35,155 nucleotides of DNA from Deinococcus sp. Its GTDB lineage: Bacteria > Deinococcota > Deinococci > Deinococcales > Deinococcaceae. Location: NCBI RefSeq assembly GCF_018260405.1, contig NZ_JAGLBG010000014.1, positions 1-35,155 of the forward strand, read 5' to 3'. The notes beneath the pieces were generated by a model, which was not told where the DNA came from, searched no databases, and was given only the letters and a program-made list of their open reading frames with translations. This document shows, in pieces, positions 19,116-27,887 of this stretch; within the stretch, counting starts at the first letter, position 1, and each line of letters opens with the position of its first letter. The position numbers and the translations under genes were made by a program.

Positions 19116-20138
19116 TTATGGCGCGGAGGCGGGGTCGGGCAGCCGCAGACGCGCGATAAGCGCCCGGTGGTCACTGACCAGGTCGGGAAGTGGCGCGGCA
19201 TATTGGGCCTGAAGGCCACGCAACCAGATGTAGTCGAGCCGGGAATGCCCCAGATAAGCCCAGTGCGTGAACCCGAAGCCTGTTCCTGCTTCGGCAAAAG
19301 CGTCAGACAGCCCCAGGAAGCGCAGCGGATGGACCACGCCGCCGCGTGCTGGCGTGTTCAGGTCGCCTGCCAGCACCAGCGGATCGGCAGAGTGGCGCAA
19401 AAGCCCGGCCATAACCGTCTGAAAATCCCAGCGCACCTGTAGTTGATGCTCGGTACGCTGCTGCAACGTACGCACGGGTCGCCCACCCTTTTGCGGCAGT
19501 GGAAGCGGCAGGGGAAAAGTGGTCAGGTGAGTATTGACGACTGTGACCGTCTGGCCCTCAACCCGCAGCCGGGTCAACAGCAGCGTGTGCGGCGAGTGCG
19601 GAAATTTGATGACCTGCCACCCCAGCACCGGCACATGCGCCAGGGTCAGCAGTTCGTCATTTCGCACGACGTTCCAGCCGGGAAAAGCCGCCCTGAGCTG
19701 AGTCTCGAAAGCCTTTCCTGAACGCTGACGGTCGAGGGCTTCTTGCAAGGTGACGACCTGTGCGCCTTCCCGCAGGGCTAGCTCGGCAACCTTTGTAGCT
19801 GGGGCCGAGGCGTAGTTGGTATTGAGGCTCAGCACGGTCAGCGGTCGGCCTGCGCCCGGAGCGCGAGGGGCGCGGGGCAACACGAAGCCCACGGTACTGA
19901 CGGTAAACAGGGCTGCTGCTAGCAAATTGACCACGACCCAGCCCCGCTTTCCGACTCTGGCGGCCCGCCACGCCAGGAGCAGCGGCCAGGGCCAGAGCAG
20001 TTGCGGCGGCGCCATGTTCAGCAGAGCGGCCCACCACCATGACCCGGCGTGGGTGCGCGTGACCCACCACCAGCCCAGCGCGACCAGCACGAACAGCAGT
20101 GACCCGATTCGAATTGACCATGCAGAAACCCGCTTCAT
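19116..20138 (-). CDS. Membrane-anchored endonuclease/exonuclease/phosphatase-fold protein
   Basis: A 340-aa protein. Three membrane helices at about 10-26, 34-58 and 66-88 are followed by an EEP-superfamily domain. Its motifs run LSLNTNYA (103-110), QVVTLQEAL (catalytic Glu), VVNTHL, LAGDLNTP (Asp/Asn), SRLDYIWLRG and VSDHRALIARL (final Asp-His). This set matches metal-dependent phosphodiesterases/nucleases of the EEP fold, including YafD-like proteins with N-terminal membrane anchors. The catalytic domain probably faces the periplasm, but topology is not certain. The substrate is unknown: DNA, lipid headgroups and sugar phosphates are all possible in this fold. The gene converges on ftsZ; TACCAT (20152-20157, minus strand) is a possible -10. 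Confidence 0.85.
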   Translation of the reverse strand: MKRVSAWSIRIGSLLFVLVALGWWWVTRTHAGSWWWAALLNMAPPQLLWPWPLLLAWRAARVGKRGWVVVNLLAAALFTVSTVGFVLPRAPRAPGAGRPLTVLSLNTNYASAPATKVAELALREGAQVVTLQEALDRQRSGKAFETQLRAAFPGWNVVRNDELLTLAHVPVLGWQVIKFPHSPHTLLLTRLRVEGQTVTVVNTHLTTFPLPLPLPQKGGRPVRTLQQRTEHQLQVRWDFQTVMAGLLRHSADPLVLAGDLNTPARGGVVHPLRFLGLSDAFAEAGTGFGFTHWAYLGHSRLDYIWLRGLQAQYAAPLPDLVSDHRALIARLRLPDPASAP

Positions 20139-20272
20139 TTAACCTGCAAATGGTACGACAAAGAGGGAGGTGGGCCAAGGCGGCTGTCCTGGCACCGACG
20201 CAAGGATAGGAATGGACTGATCTGGACGCCACAGAGCGGAGTCGGGGGTTTGGCCAGCTGCACAAATTAGAG

Positions 20273-20560
20273 TATCTGAGGTACTACGGATTCCGCTTGA
20301 ATCCACCACTGCCCGGTTCAATAGACCTCTTGGGGAAGGTGAGGGTCGGGCCGCCCCGAATCCCCACTTTCCGCGAGCAGGGCGAGAGGCAGCACGCCCA
20401 ATGAGACTACCTGGGTAACTTTTGCAAGAGGTCTAATCGAAATTCGTATAACTGGCTCCCGGCTACAGTCACGCCGCTTTACGAGTCCACTTCCACCAAA
20501 GCTTTTACTCGCTCTGCTTGGCAGCTTTGCAAGTCCGCTCGGGGCGCTGCAACAGTCATT
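20273..20560 (+). repeat. Degenerate intergenic repeat, copy C, interrupted by a MITE
   Basis: Blocks shared with copies B and D include GCTTGAATCC, GCCCGGTTC and TTCGTATA. Further on, CAGCTTTGCAAGTCC matches the reverse complement of the D region. The outer end ACGGATTCCGCTTGAA is the inverse of the terminus AATTGAGCGGAGTCCGTAT in copy A. The 438-bp gap between the two minus-strand genes is almost entirely repeat material. Confidence 0.5.
20322..20435 (+). mobile_element. MITE-like element type 2, inserted into an older repeat
   Basis: A 114-bp stretch has perfect 11-bp terminal inverted repeats (TAGACCTCTTG at 20322-20332, CAAGAGGTCTA at 20425-20435) and no ORF. The outermost TA on each side could be a TA target duplication. 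The sequences outside join up to match the uninterrupted repeat at 6617-6658. The ends resemble those of IS5-superfamily elements in a general way; that link is inference. Confidence 0.7.
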
Positions 20561-20576
20561 ACCCGGCAGGTATTTA

Positions 20577-21374
20577 TCAGAAGCGGTAGGTGACGCCCGC
20601 TCGCAGCCCGCCCTGATTGCCCAGCAGTCCGCCGGAAGTCCAGGCGCGTTCCAGTTGCCCCTCGATAAACGCCCCGATTGGCCCGGAGCTGAACTGGTTG
20701 AAGGTGCGCCGGTAGCCTGCCGTGAGGCCCAGAGCGCGGCGCTGGCCCAGTTCCAGGCCCGGCCCGGCATACACGGCGCTGCCCTCGCCCAGCGCGTATT
20801 CGGCCAGCAGGTCGCTACGCACGGCGAAATAGGTTTTGCGCTCTGAGATACTGGTCGCCTTTAGCGAACCGAACTCGCCTAGGCCGCGCCCAATCAGCGT
20901 AAAGCCCTGGAACTGTCCGACGGGCAGGCTGGCCCCGATGCCCAGACTGTTGGCGCTGGACGTATGGCTCAGGCCGCCCCACAGCAGTCGGCTGGGTCTG
21001 CTGGTTGCTGGCAGCAGTGCGGAAGAACTGGGCGCGGGCTGTGGCTGGGGCTGGGGAACAGTCGCCGTCTGGGAGGTCGCCACGGGAACGGAACTGCTGC
21101 CCGCCACCGGGATGGTGATGGTTTTTGTCGGCGCAGCGCTAGTGTTGACTGTACCGGTGCTGATGGTACTGGTCGTGCTGGTCGCCGGTGAAGTGGTGAC
21201 TGGTGAATACTGAATCGAAGTCGGCATGGTCAGCGGCGCAGCCGGTGTCGCGGGGGGCGTCTGGGTGGGTGACTGAAGCTGCGGCGGGTAGACGTAGATG
21301 GGTGTGCCGGTCTGGGCCACAGCCTGACCCGCCAAGGCGAGGGCGAGGACAACAGGAAGATTCAGGCGTGTCAT
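20577..21374 (-). CDS. Secreted, probably outer-membrane barrel-like protein
   Basis: A 265-aa protein from ATG 21374. A signal peptide MTRLNLPVVLALALAGQAVA ends with an AVA-Q cleavage site. A low-complexity Ser/Thr/Pro/Gln linker covers about residues 30-125. The C-terminal 135 residues alternate hydrophobic and polar residues in glycine-rich strands (GLELGQRRALGLTAGYRR, then the last strand GLRAGVTYRF ending in Phe), like outer-membrane beta-barrels. I prefer ATG 21374 to the upstream in-frame GTG (21383), because a TATAAAAT box lies directly upstream and the signal peptide then begins normally. Function is unknown. The surrounding gaps are full of repeats. Confidence 0.75.
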   Translation of the reverse strand: MTRLNLPVVLALALAGQAVAQTGTPIYVYPPQLQSPTQTPPATPAAPLTMPTSIQYSPVTTSPATSTTSTISTGTVNTSAAPTKTITIPVAGSSSVPVATSQTATVPQPQPQPAPSSSALLPATSRPSRLLWGGLSHTSSANSLGIGASLPVGQFQGFTLIGRGLGEFGSLKATSISERKTYFAVRSDLLAEYALGEGSAVYAGPGLELGQRRALGLTAGYRRTFNQFSSGPIGAFIEGQLERAWTSGGLLGNQGGLRAGVTYRF

Positions 21375-21383
21375 GTGCAGCAC

Positions 21384-21391
21384 ATTTTATA
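21384..21391 (-). promoter_or_regulatory. TATAAAAT -10 region of the secreted protein gene
   Basis: On the minus strand TATAAAAT lies 9 nt before the ATG at 21374, giving a very short or absent leader. It sits exactly at the edge of repeat copy D, so the repeat may supply the upstream promoter part. Confidence 0.5.
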
Positions 21392-21702
21392 CGGACTTCT
21401 GTCTGTTTCATTGTTCACCCGCAAGAGCGCCGGGTTGTCCACTCCACCCCCGGCCCCCTTTTTGCTCCTGCTCGCTCTGCGGCGCAGCTCGACAAGCCCA
21501 CTCGGACTGAAAGGCTTTGCAACCCTTTTAGCCGGAGTTCGTATCGTACGGACTGCCGACTGAACCGGGCAGTTTCAGATTCAATCTAGGCGGAGGTGAC
21601 TGGGAAAAGATACGGGTTTCGCGGTATGGACTCGCAAAGCTGCGCCGCAGGGCCACATCTGGTGCTTTGCCAGGTGTGCTGGAATTGAGCGCAATCCGTA
21701 AT
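21391..21702 (-). repeat. Degenerate intergenic repeat, copy D (composite)
   Basis: The first part (21391-21545) matches copies A and B in the plus direction, with CACCCGCAAGAGCGCCGGG, the hairpin CCGGG/CCCGG, GCTCCTGCTCG and GGAGTTCGTAT. The second part (21544-21619) matches 6589-6658 in reverse: GAACCGGGC and AAAAGATACGGGTT are the reverse complement of that block. It ends with AATTGAGCGCAATCCGTAAT, the same terminus as copy A. No gene is supported here. Confidence 0.5.
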
Positions 21703-21737
21703 CAAGGGATTTTGCCCTCTGCTGCGGCAGTCCCACA

Positions 21738-21876
21738 AGGAGCAGTGCTCCGAATGATGGGCACGTCAGAAAAACACCGCCGCCCCCTTCATTCTACGTC
21801 CTGCTCTTTCTTTTTCACTCGTTCCACTCGGCAAAAAGATGGTGCTCTTTTGACCATCTTTTTGCAAAATGCTCTA
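21738..21876 (+). mobile_element. MITE-like element type 1, copy 2 (loop inverted)
   Basis: It has the same 139-bp length as copy 1, with 5 substitutions. The hairpin arms at 21831-21843 and 21853-21865 are identical to those of copy 1, but the 9-nt loop reads GCTCTTTTG, the exact reverse complement of the copy 1 loop. It lies about 40 bp beyond the 3' end of the UPF0102 gene (minus strand), where its A/T-flanked hairpin could end that operon. No direct repeat flanks it. Confidence 0.8.
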
Positions 21877-21916
21877 AAGGGGTATTGAACCGACAAAACT
21901 CTGGCTAGGGCTGCGC

Positions 21917-22261
21917 TCAGAATCCCAGTGGAATCAGCGTGATTGGCCCACCTTCCGCACTGCCGTCGATGGCCAGCACTTCCAGCTGGCAGGCCACGTC
22001 GTCGCGGCCTAGTTCACGGCTGAGGTAGGTCAGGGCGGCGCGGCGCATCAGGGCCAGCTTGCGCGGCGTGACACTCTCGGCGGCGCTGCCGAATTGGGCA
22101 GCACGGCGCTGCCGGACTTCGGTAAAAAACAACCTACCAGTACTGTCCCGGCTGACCAGATCGATCTCGCCGCCCGGAATCCGGTAGTTGCGTGCCACTA
22201 TTTCGCGGCCCAGCTCCTGCAGGTAGCGGGCCGCCCGCGCCTCGGCGTCGGCTCCCTTCAT
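21917..22261 (-). CDS. UPF0102 (YraN-like) nuclease-fold protein
   Basis: A 114-aa protein of the UPF0102/YraN family, which has a Holliday-junction-resolvase-like fold. It shows GADAEARAARYLQELG, ARNYRIPGGEIDLVSRD (Glu and Asp of the predicted nuclease centre), and FFTEVRQRR, where the family normally has VEVK; here Lys is replaced by Arg. PRKLALMRRAALTYL follows. The role is uncertain. I chose ATG 22261, which gives the family-typical length; an in-frame GTG at 22315 would add 18 unlikely residues encoded across an inverted repeat. It is the third gene of a minus-strand set after the dsRBD and HAD genes, with a 76-bp gap before it. Confidence 0.85.
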   Translation of the reverse strand: MKGADAEARAARYLQELGREIVARNYRIPGGEIDLVSRDSTGRLFFTEVRQRRAAQFGSAAESVTPRKLALMRRAALTYLSRELGRDDVACQLEVLAIDGSAEGGPITLIPLGF

Positions 22262-22320
22262 GGCCTGTGGCCTGTCACTTGTGGGTTGGAAACAGCAGCC
22301 TTTTTCACAGGCCACGGGCC
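22262..22320 (-). promoter_or_regulatory. Inverted repeat abutting the UPF0102 start codon
   Basis: GGCCTGTGGCCTGT (22262-22275) and ACAGGCCACGGGCC (22307-22320) are complementary at 13 of 14 positions around a 31-nt loop. On the minus strand the hairpin ends at the base before the ATG. There is no T-run, so it is not a classical terminator. It could be a leader structure or a processing site. Confidence 0.5.
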
Positions 22321-22337
22321 ACGCGCTACAAGCGGCC

Positions 22338-23000
22338 CTACGCCAGCCACTCGCGCCAGCCCGTGAAATCGGGCGCAGTGAGGCTGGCTCCGGCGGCCCG
22401 CAGCGCCTCGGAGGTGGCGGTGGTGGTTAGCGCGACCACCGTGCAGCCCGCACCCGCCGCACTCCTGACCCCGTTCAGGGCGTCCTCGTGGGCTAGGCAG
22501 GTGTGGGGGTCAAGGCCCAGGAGCGCTGCCCCGCGCTGGTACGGCTCAGGGTGCGGTTTGCCGCGCTGCACGTTCTCGCCCAGTAATCGCAGTGCAAAGC
22601 GGTGGCCCAGGCCCAGCGCGTTCAGGCCGAATTCGACATTGATGCTGTCTGCGCTGGTGACCAGGGCGTAAGGAACTCGGCGCCCCTCCAGCACGTCTAG
22701 GTAATCGCTTAGGCCCGCCACTTCCCGCAGGCCCCCCAGCGCGAGGTCACGGTAACGGCCCTCTTTAGCACCGTGAAAACGGGCCGCCAGTTCGGGGCTG
22801 GGGTACTTTCCGGTCAGGCGCTCGATGATCTCCGGGTTGCGCCCCCCATCGACCTTGGTGTCGAGGTCGTGTGCGCTGAGATTCAGGCCCAGCACCTCAG
22901 CGGCGACTTCTTGCCACGCGCGGCGGTGAAAGGCGTTGTTGTCGGTCAGTACGCCGTCCATGTCGAACAGAACTCCAGTGGGCGTCAGGGGAAAGGTCAC
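22338..23000 (-). CDS. HAD-superfamily phosphatase / beta-phosphoglucomutase-like
   Basis: A 220-aa HAD hydrolase of subfamily I. Motif I is LFDMDGVLTD with nucleophile Asp13 and acid/base Asp15. The helical cap follows, then motif II ALVTSADS, motif III Lys in RGKPHPEPY, and motif IV AHEDALNGVRSA. The DMDGVL start and GKPxPEPY pattern fit beta-phosphoglucomutase or sugar/nucleotide phosphatases such as YcjU and Gph relatives; the substrate cannot be read from the sequence. The GTG start overlaps the stop of the upstream dsRBD gene (GTGA), so the two are cotranslated. Confidence 0.88.
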   Translation of the reverse strand: MTFPLTPTGVLFDMDGVLTDNNAFHRRAWQEVAAEVLGLNLSAHDLDTKVDGGRNPEIIERLTGKYPSPELAARFHGAKEGRYRDLALGGLREVAGLSDYLDVLEGRRVPYALVTSADSINVEFGLNALGLGHRFALRLLGENVQRGKPHPEPYQRGAALLGLDPHTCLAHEDALNGVRSAAGAGCTVVALTTTATSEALRAAGASLTAPDFTGWREWLA

Positions 23001-23491
23001 AGGTCTTCTCCGGGCTGGTGGCCCAGGCTGCCCAGTAGCCCCCGGTAAAATTGCGCGGCGCTCTGCTGCACGTCTTGCAAGGTGGCGTCCTCGGCGGCAA
23101 ATTCGGTGGCGGCTTCAATGGCCTGCGCCAGCACCGCCGCGTAGATCGGCCAGGGGCCAGAGGAAAGGAAGTCAGAGGAGAGGGAGGAGTTAGCGGAGTT
23201 AGAGTTAGCGGAGTGGGGCGCGGTCTGGGCTGCGGTCTGGGTTAAGGCTGGCGTACCAGTGCCCGGTTCTTTCAGAGTCGCCAGCACCTGCTCGGAGGCG
23301 ATGCGCTCGGCATCTTTCTTGGTGCGGCCTACGCCGCTGCCCAGTTCGCGCCCGCCGAGAGAAATGGTGGCGCGGAAGGTGCGGTCGTGCGCCGGGCCGC
23401 TGGCCTCGCCCCCGAAGGTCGGCATCCCCAGCCCCAGTGAAATGAGGCGCGCGATCAGGTCGCCCTTCGCGTTTATAGTGCTGGCGTTCAT
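22997..23491 (-). CDS. Stand-alone dsRNA-binding-domain protein
   Basis: A 164-aa protein. Residues about 5-72 form a double-stranded RNA-binding domain of the RNase III type. The strand region is RTFRATISLGGRELGSGVG, and the key helix is RTKKDAERIASEQVLATL (KKxAE-like). There is no RNase III catalytic domain. A low-complexity linker rich in Ser, Asn and Ala (HSANSNSANSSLSS) leads to a C-terminal helical region of about 60 residues. It may bind structured RNA; the partner is unknown. It heads the minus-strand operon with the HAD and UPF0102 genes, and a TACGCT box 7 nt before the ATG suggests a leaderless mRNA. Confidence 0.8.
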   Translation of the reverse strand: MNASTINAKGDLIARLISLGLGMPTFGGEASGPAHDRTFRATISLGGRELGSGVGRTKKDAERIASEQVLATLKEPGTGTPALTQTAAQTAPHSANSNSANSSLSSDFLSSGPWPIYAAVLAQAIEAATEFAAEDATLQDVQQSAAQFYRGLLGSLGHQPGEDL

Positions 23492-23498
23492 GAGCCTC

Positions 23499-23504
23499 AG
23501 CGTA
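23499..23504 (-). promoter_or_regulatory. -10 box of the dsRBD-HAD-UPF0102 operon
   Basis: TACGCT on the minus strand is 7 nt before the ATG at 23491, fitting a leaderless transcript. Confidence 0.45.
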
Positions 23505-23603
23505 GCGCGGCGGCTAGGCTGTGGGTCGGCCCTCCTGAATTGACTGGCCCTTCTGGGTTAATTGAGACTGTGCCCATGTCGCGCCGGTCAGCCCCCGTAT
23601 CGC

Positions 23604-23704
23604 TAAGATAGCTGCGGTTCCCCGCGCGGGAAGGTGACCGGAAAAGAAACTCAGTGAAATACCCTGGCCGCGTCAGAGGCGGCCCGGAGAAGTTAAAAGA
23701 GGTG
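23604..23704 (+). promoter_or_regulatory. Possible structured leader of metK
   Basis: TAAGAT (23604-23609) may be the -10 box. Downstream are two hairpins: TTCCC (23618-23622)/GGGAA (23628-23632), and GGCCGC (23666-23671)/GCGGCC (23679-23684) with a 7-nt loop. The Shine-Dalgarno AGAGGTG (23698-23704) follows. I do not recognise a SAM riboswitch consensus. The leader of about 95 nt contrasts with the many leaderless genes nearby. Confidence 0.35.
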
Positions 23705-23709
23705 CAGCT

Positions 23710-24933
<1,224 letters not shown>

Positions 24934-24935
24934 CC

Positions 24936-26036
<1,101 letters not shown>

Positions 26037-26144
26037 CCGGGGGTTGGCCGCCGAAGCTCCAGGGCTAAAGCTGGCGCGGTTGCAGTCGCCGGGGGAGGCC
26101 AGGAAGTGCTTAGCGGCGGTGACATCTTCAACTCGCTAATGTTC

Positions 26145-26150
26145 TACCCT
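26145..26150 (+). promoter_or_regulatory. -10 box for a probable leaderless parA-like mRNA
   Basis: TACCCT is 7 nt before the ATG at 26158, with no Shine-Dalgarno sequence. GTGACA lies upstream but 20 nt away, longer than normal for a -35. Confidence 0.45.
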
Positions 26151-26157
26151 GAAGCCT

Positions 26158-27096
26158 ATGCCGCGCGTCATCAGCTTTATCAACCTCAAGGGCGGCGTCG
26201 CCAAAACCACCACGGCGGTGCAACTGGCCGACACTTTTGCCTTTGTCCACCGCAAAAAGGTGCTGGTGATCGACCTCGACCCGCAGACCAACGCGACCCT
26301 GGCCCTGCTGGGCGAGCGGCGCTGGGAGGAGGCCGACGAGCGGGGGCAGACGCTGGCGCACCTGTTTCTGGATTTGCTGAACGGCACCCGACTTTTTGAC
26401 CCCGGGAAGGCCATTGTGCGCGGGGCCAGCAACCTGAACACCGTGCCGCCCGACCTGATGGAGCAACTGCCCGCGGACGTGCAATACGGGCGCGTGGACG
26501 TGCTGCCCAGTTCTATTCGGCTGATTGATGTGCAAGACCGTATGCAGGACATCGCCAACCGCACCAATTACAGCCTCAGTCCGATGGCCGTGGTGCAAAA
26601 GTACATCGGCCCGCTGTTCGGTCAGTACGATTATGTGCTGGTCGATTGCCCGCCCAACCTGGGGTTTATTACGCAAAATGGGCTGGAAATCAGCGACCAC
26701 TACCTGATTCCGACCATTCCAGATCGCCTGAGCACCTACGGGATTCCACAGATTGCGAGCAAAATAGACGAGTTGCGGCGTGACCGCGACCTGAAAATCC
26801 AGTGCCTGGGCGTGGTGGTCACCAAGTTTCAGAGCAATTCCTCGCAGCACAAATTTGGCCTGCAACGCCTGCCCGACGACCTGAAAGCCGCTTTTGCCCG
26901 AACCACCGAAAAGACGCCGCCCATTTTGCAGACGGTGATGCCCCAGACCAACGCCAGCGCCGAGGCCACCGTATTCGAGCGCGAGGTGAGGAACTACCCC
27001 GCCAAATACGGCTCGGGGCAGGTGGGCGGCAAGGCGGCGTACAGGTACGGCCTCGACCTGGCCGACGAAATTCAGCAGTTGCTGGGGCAGGAATAA
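26158..27096 (+). CDS. Orphan ParA/MinD-type ATPase
   Basis: A 312-aa ParA-family ATPase. The deviant Walker A motif LKGGVAKTTTAVQLA has signature Lys11 and Lys16. Walker A' is LVIDLDPQTNATL, and Walker B is YVLVDCPPNLGF. Such ATPases dimerise on ATP and use DNA or membrane as a track to place chromosomes, plasmids or protein cargo. No ParB gene or obvious parS site is next to it. Instead a gene of unknown function starts 5 bp downstream, suggesting a dedicated partner. The insert after Walker A' (GERRWEEADERGQTLAHLFL) and the C-terminal part are longer than in chromosomal Soj. This could be a cargo-positioning ATPase; that is inference. Confidence 0.88.
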   Translation: MPRVISFINLKGGVAKTTTAVQLADTFAFVHRKKVLVIDLDPQTNATLALLGERRWEEADERGQTLAHLFLDLLNGTRLFDPGKAIVRGASNLNTVPPDLMEQLPADVQYGRVDVLPSSIRLIDVQDRMQDIANRTNYSLSPMAVVQKYIGPLFGQYDYVLVDCPPNLGFITQNGLEISDHYLIPTIPDRLSTYGIPQIASKIDELRRDRDLKIQCLGVVVTKFQSNSSQHKFGLQRLPDDLKAAFARTTEKTPPILQTVMPQTNASAEATVFEREVRNYPAKYGSGQVGGKAAYRYGLDLADEIQQLLGQE

Positions 27097-27100
27097 GCGG

Positions 27101-27826
27101 GTGGCCCGTTCAGCGCGCTACGCCCGGTACCAGTTCGCCCCCTGGCCCGACCCGGCCTTGCTGGAGGCGGTGCAGTCGTTTGAGGGTGAAGGTCTGGTCA
27201 CGCAGCGCCTGGAACAGTCCCGCGACGGCCTGACGATAGACCTCAGCGACAACCGCTATGACCCGCCGGACGATACGGCGCGGGTAACTGGGCGGCACTC
27301 GCGCCTGCTACGGCTGGAATGGCCTTTTGAAAACAGTGTCTTTGCCCTGGAAAGTTACGACGAGTTTTACGCCGGGCCGTGGAACACCTTTCACCCCTCG
27401 CGCCAGGGTGTGCAGTCGCCGGGGCTGTACGAGGTGGTGAACGAACCCGACCCCTGGATTGCCGAAATCCTGGCCGAGAACAACAATACTGATACCTTTC
27501 CGCCCTACGGTAGCAATCCGGTGATGCTGTCCGGGCGAACGCGGCAGATGAATCCACACTTACGCGAAACCGGGCGATTCTTTCCGGCAGATGCGCCGCT
27601 GGCCGCCTCCGGTACGGCCACCGACTATCATTTCTGGACTGGCCTGCAGCCACCTGCGCCCGGCGAACTGGAAAAAGCGCTGGCTGAAGCCCGGGCAAAA
27701 ACTGAGGCCCGCTGGGAGGCCCGCAAACAAAAGCCGCGTTACCGCCACCTGTTCATTGCCTCCGAGACTTGCCTGCTGGAAATCCTGTGCGAGGATTTGC
27801 CGCGCTGGACGTGGGTCGCGGATTAG
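27101..27826 (+). CDS. Unknown protein paired with the ParA-like ATPase
   Basis: A 241-aa soluble protein that I do not recognise. It has no signal peptide or membrane helix. It is rich in aromatic residues and Pro (WPFENSVFALESYDEFYAG, PPYGSNPVMLSG, DYHFWTGLQPP). A charged helix (LEKALAEARAKTEARWEARK) precedes a conserved-looking end with FIASETCLLEILCEDLPR. The GTG start follows the ParA stop by 4 bp, with AGGA (27089-27092) upstream. The tight spacing makes it the best candidate for a cargo or regulator of the ATPase. It converges on clpA. Confidence 0.75.
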   Translation: MARSARYARYQFAPWPDPALLEAVQSFEGEGLVTQRLEQSRDGLTIDLSDNRYDPPDDTARVTGRHSRLLRLEWPFENSVFALESYDEFYAGPWNTFHPSRQGVQSPGLYEVVNEPDPWIAEILAENNNTDTFPPYGSNPVMLSGRTRQMNPHLRETGRFFPADAPLAASGTATDYHFWTGLQPPAPGELEKALAEARAKTEARWEARKQKPRYRHLFIASETCLLEILCEDLPRWTWVAD

Positions 27827-27887
27827 AGCAAGCGCGGCCAGTTCTCCGATTCCACCTGCCTGCGTCCAACTTTCAAGGCACTGTGCT

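Noticed and set aside
23604..23704. SAM-I or cobalamin riboswitch in the metK leader
   Set aside because: The conserved core words of these classes are not present in order; a few short matches such as GGGAA and GTGAAAT are not enough.
27823..27860. Relic of the type 1 MITE (ATTAGAGCA...GTTCTCCGATTCC) between the unknown gene and clpA
   Set aside because: Only two short words match, separated by an extra 10 bp, and the rest of the element is absent; it could be chance.
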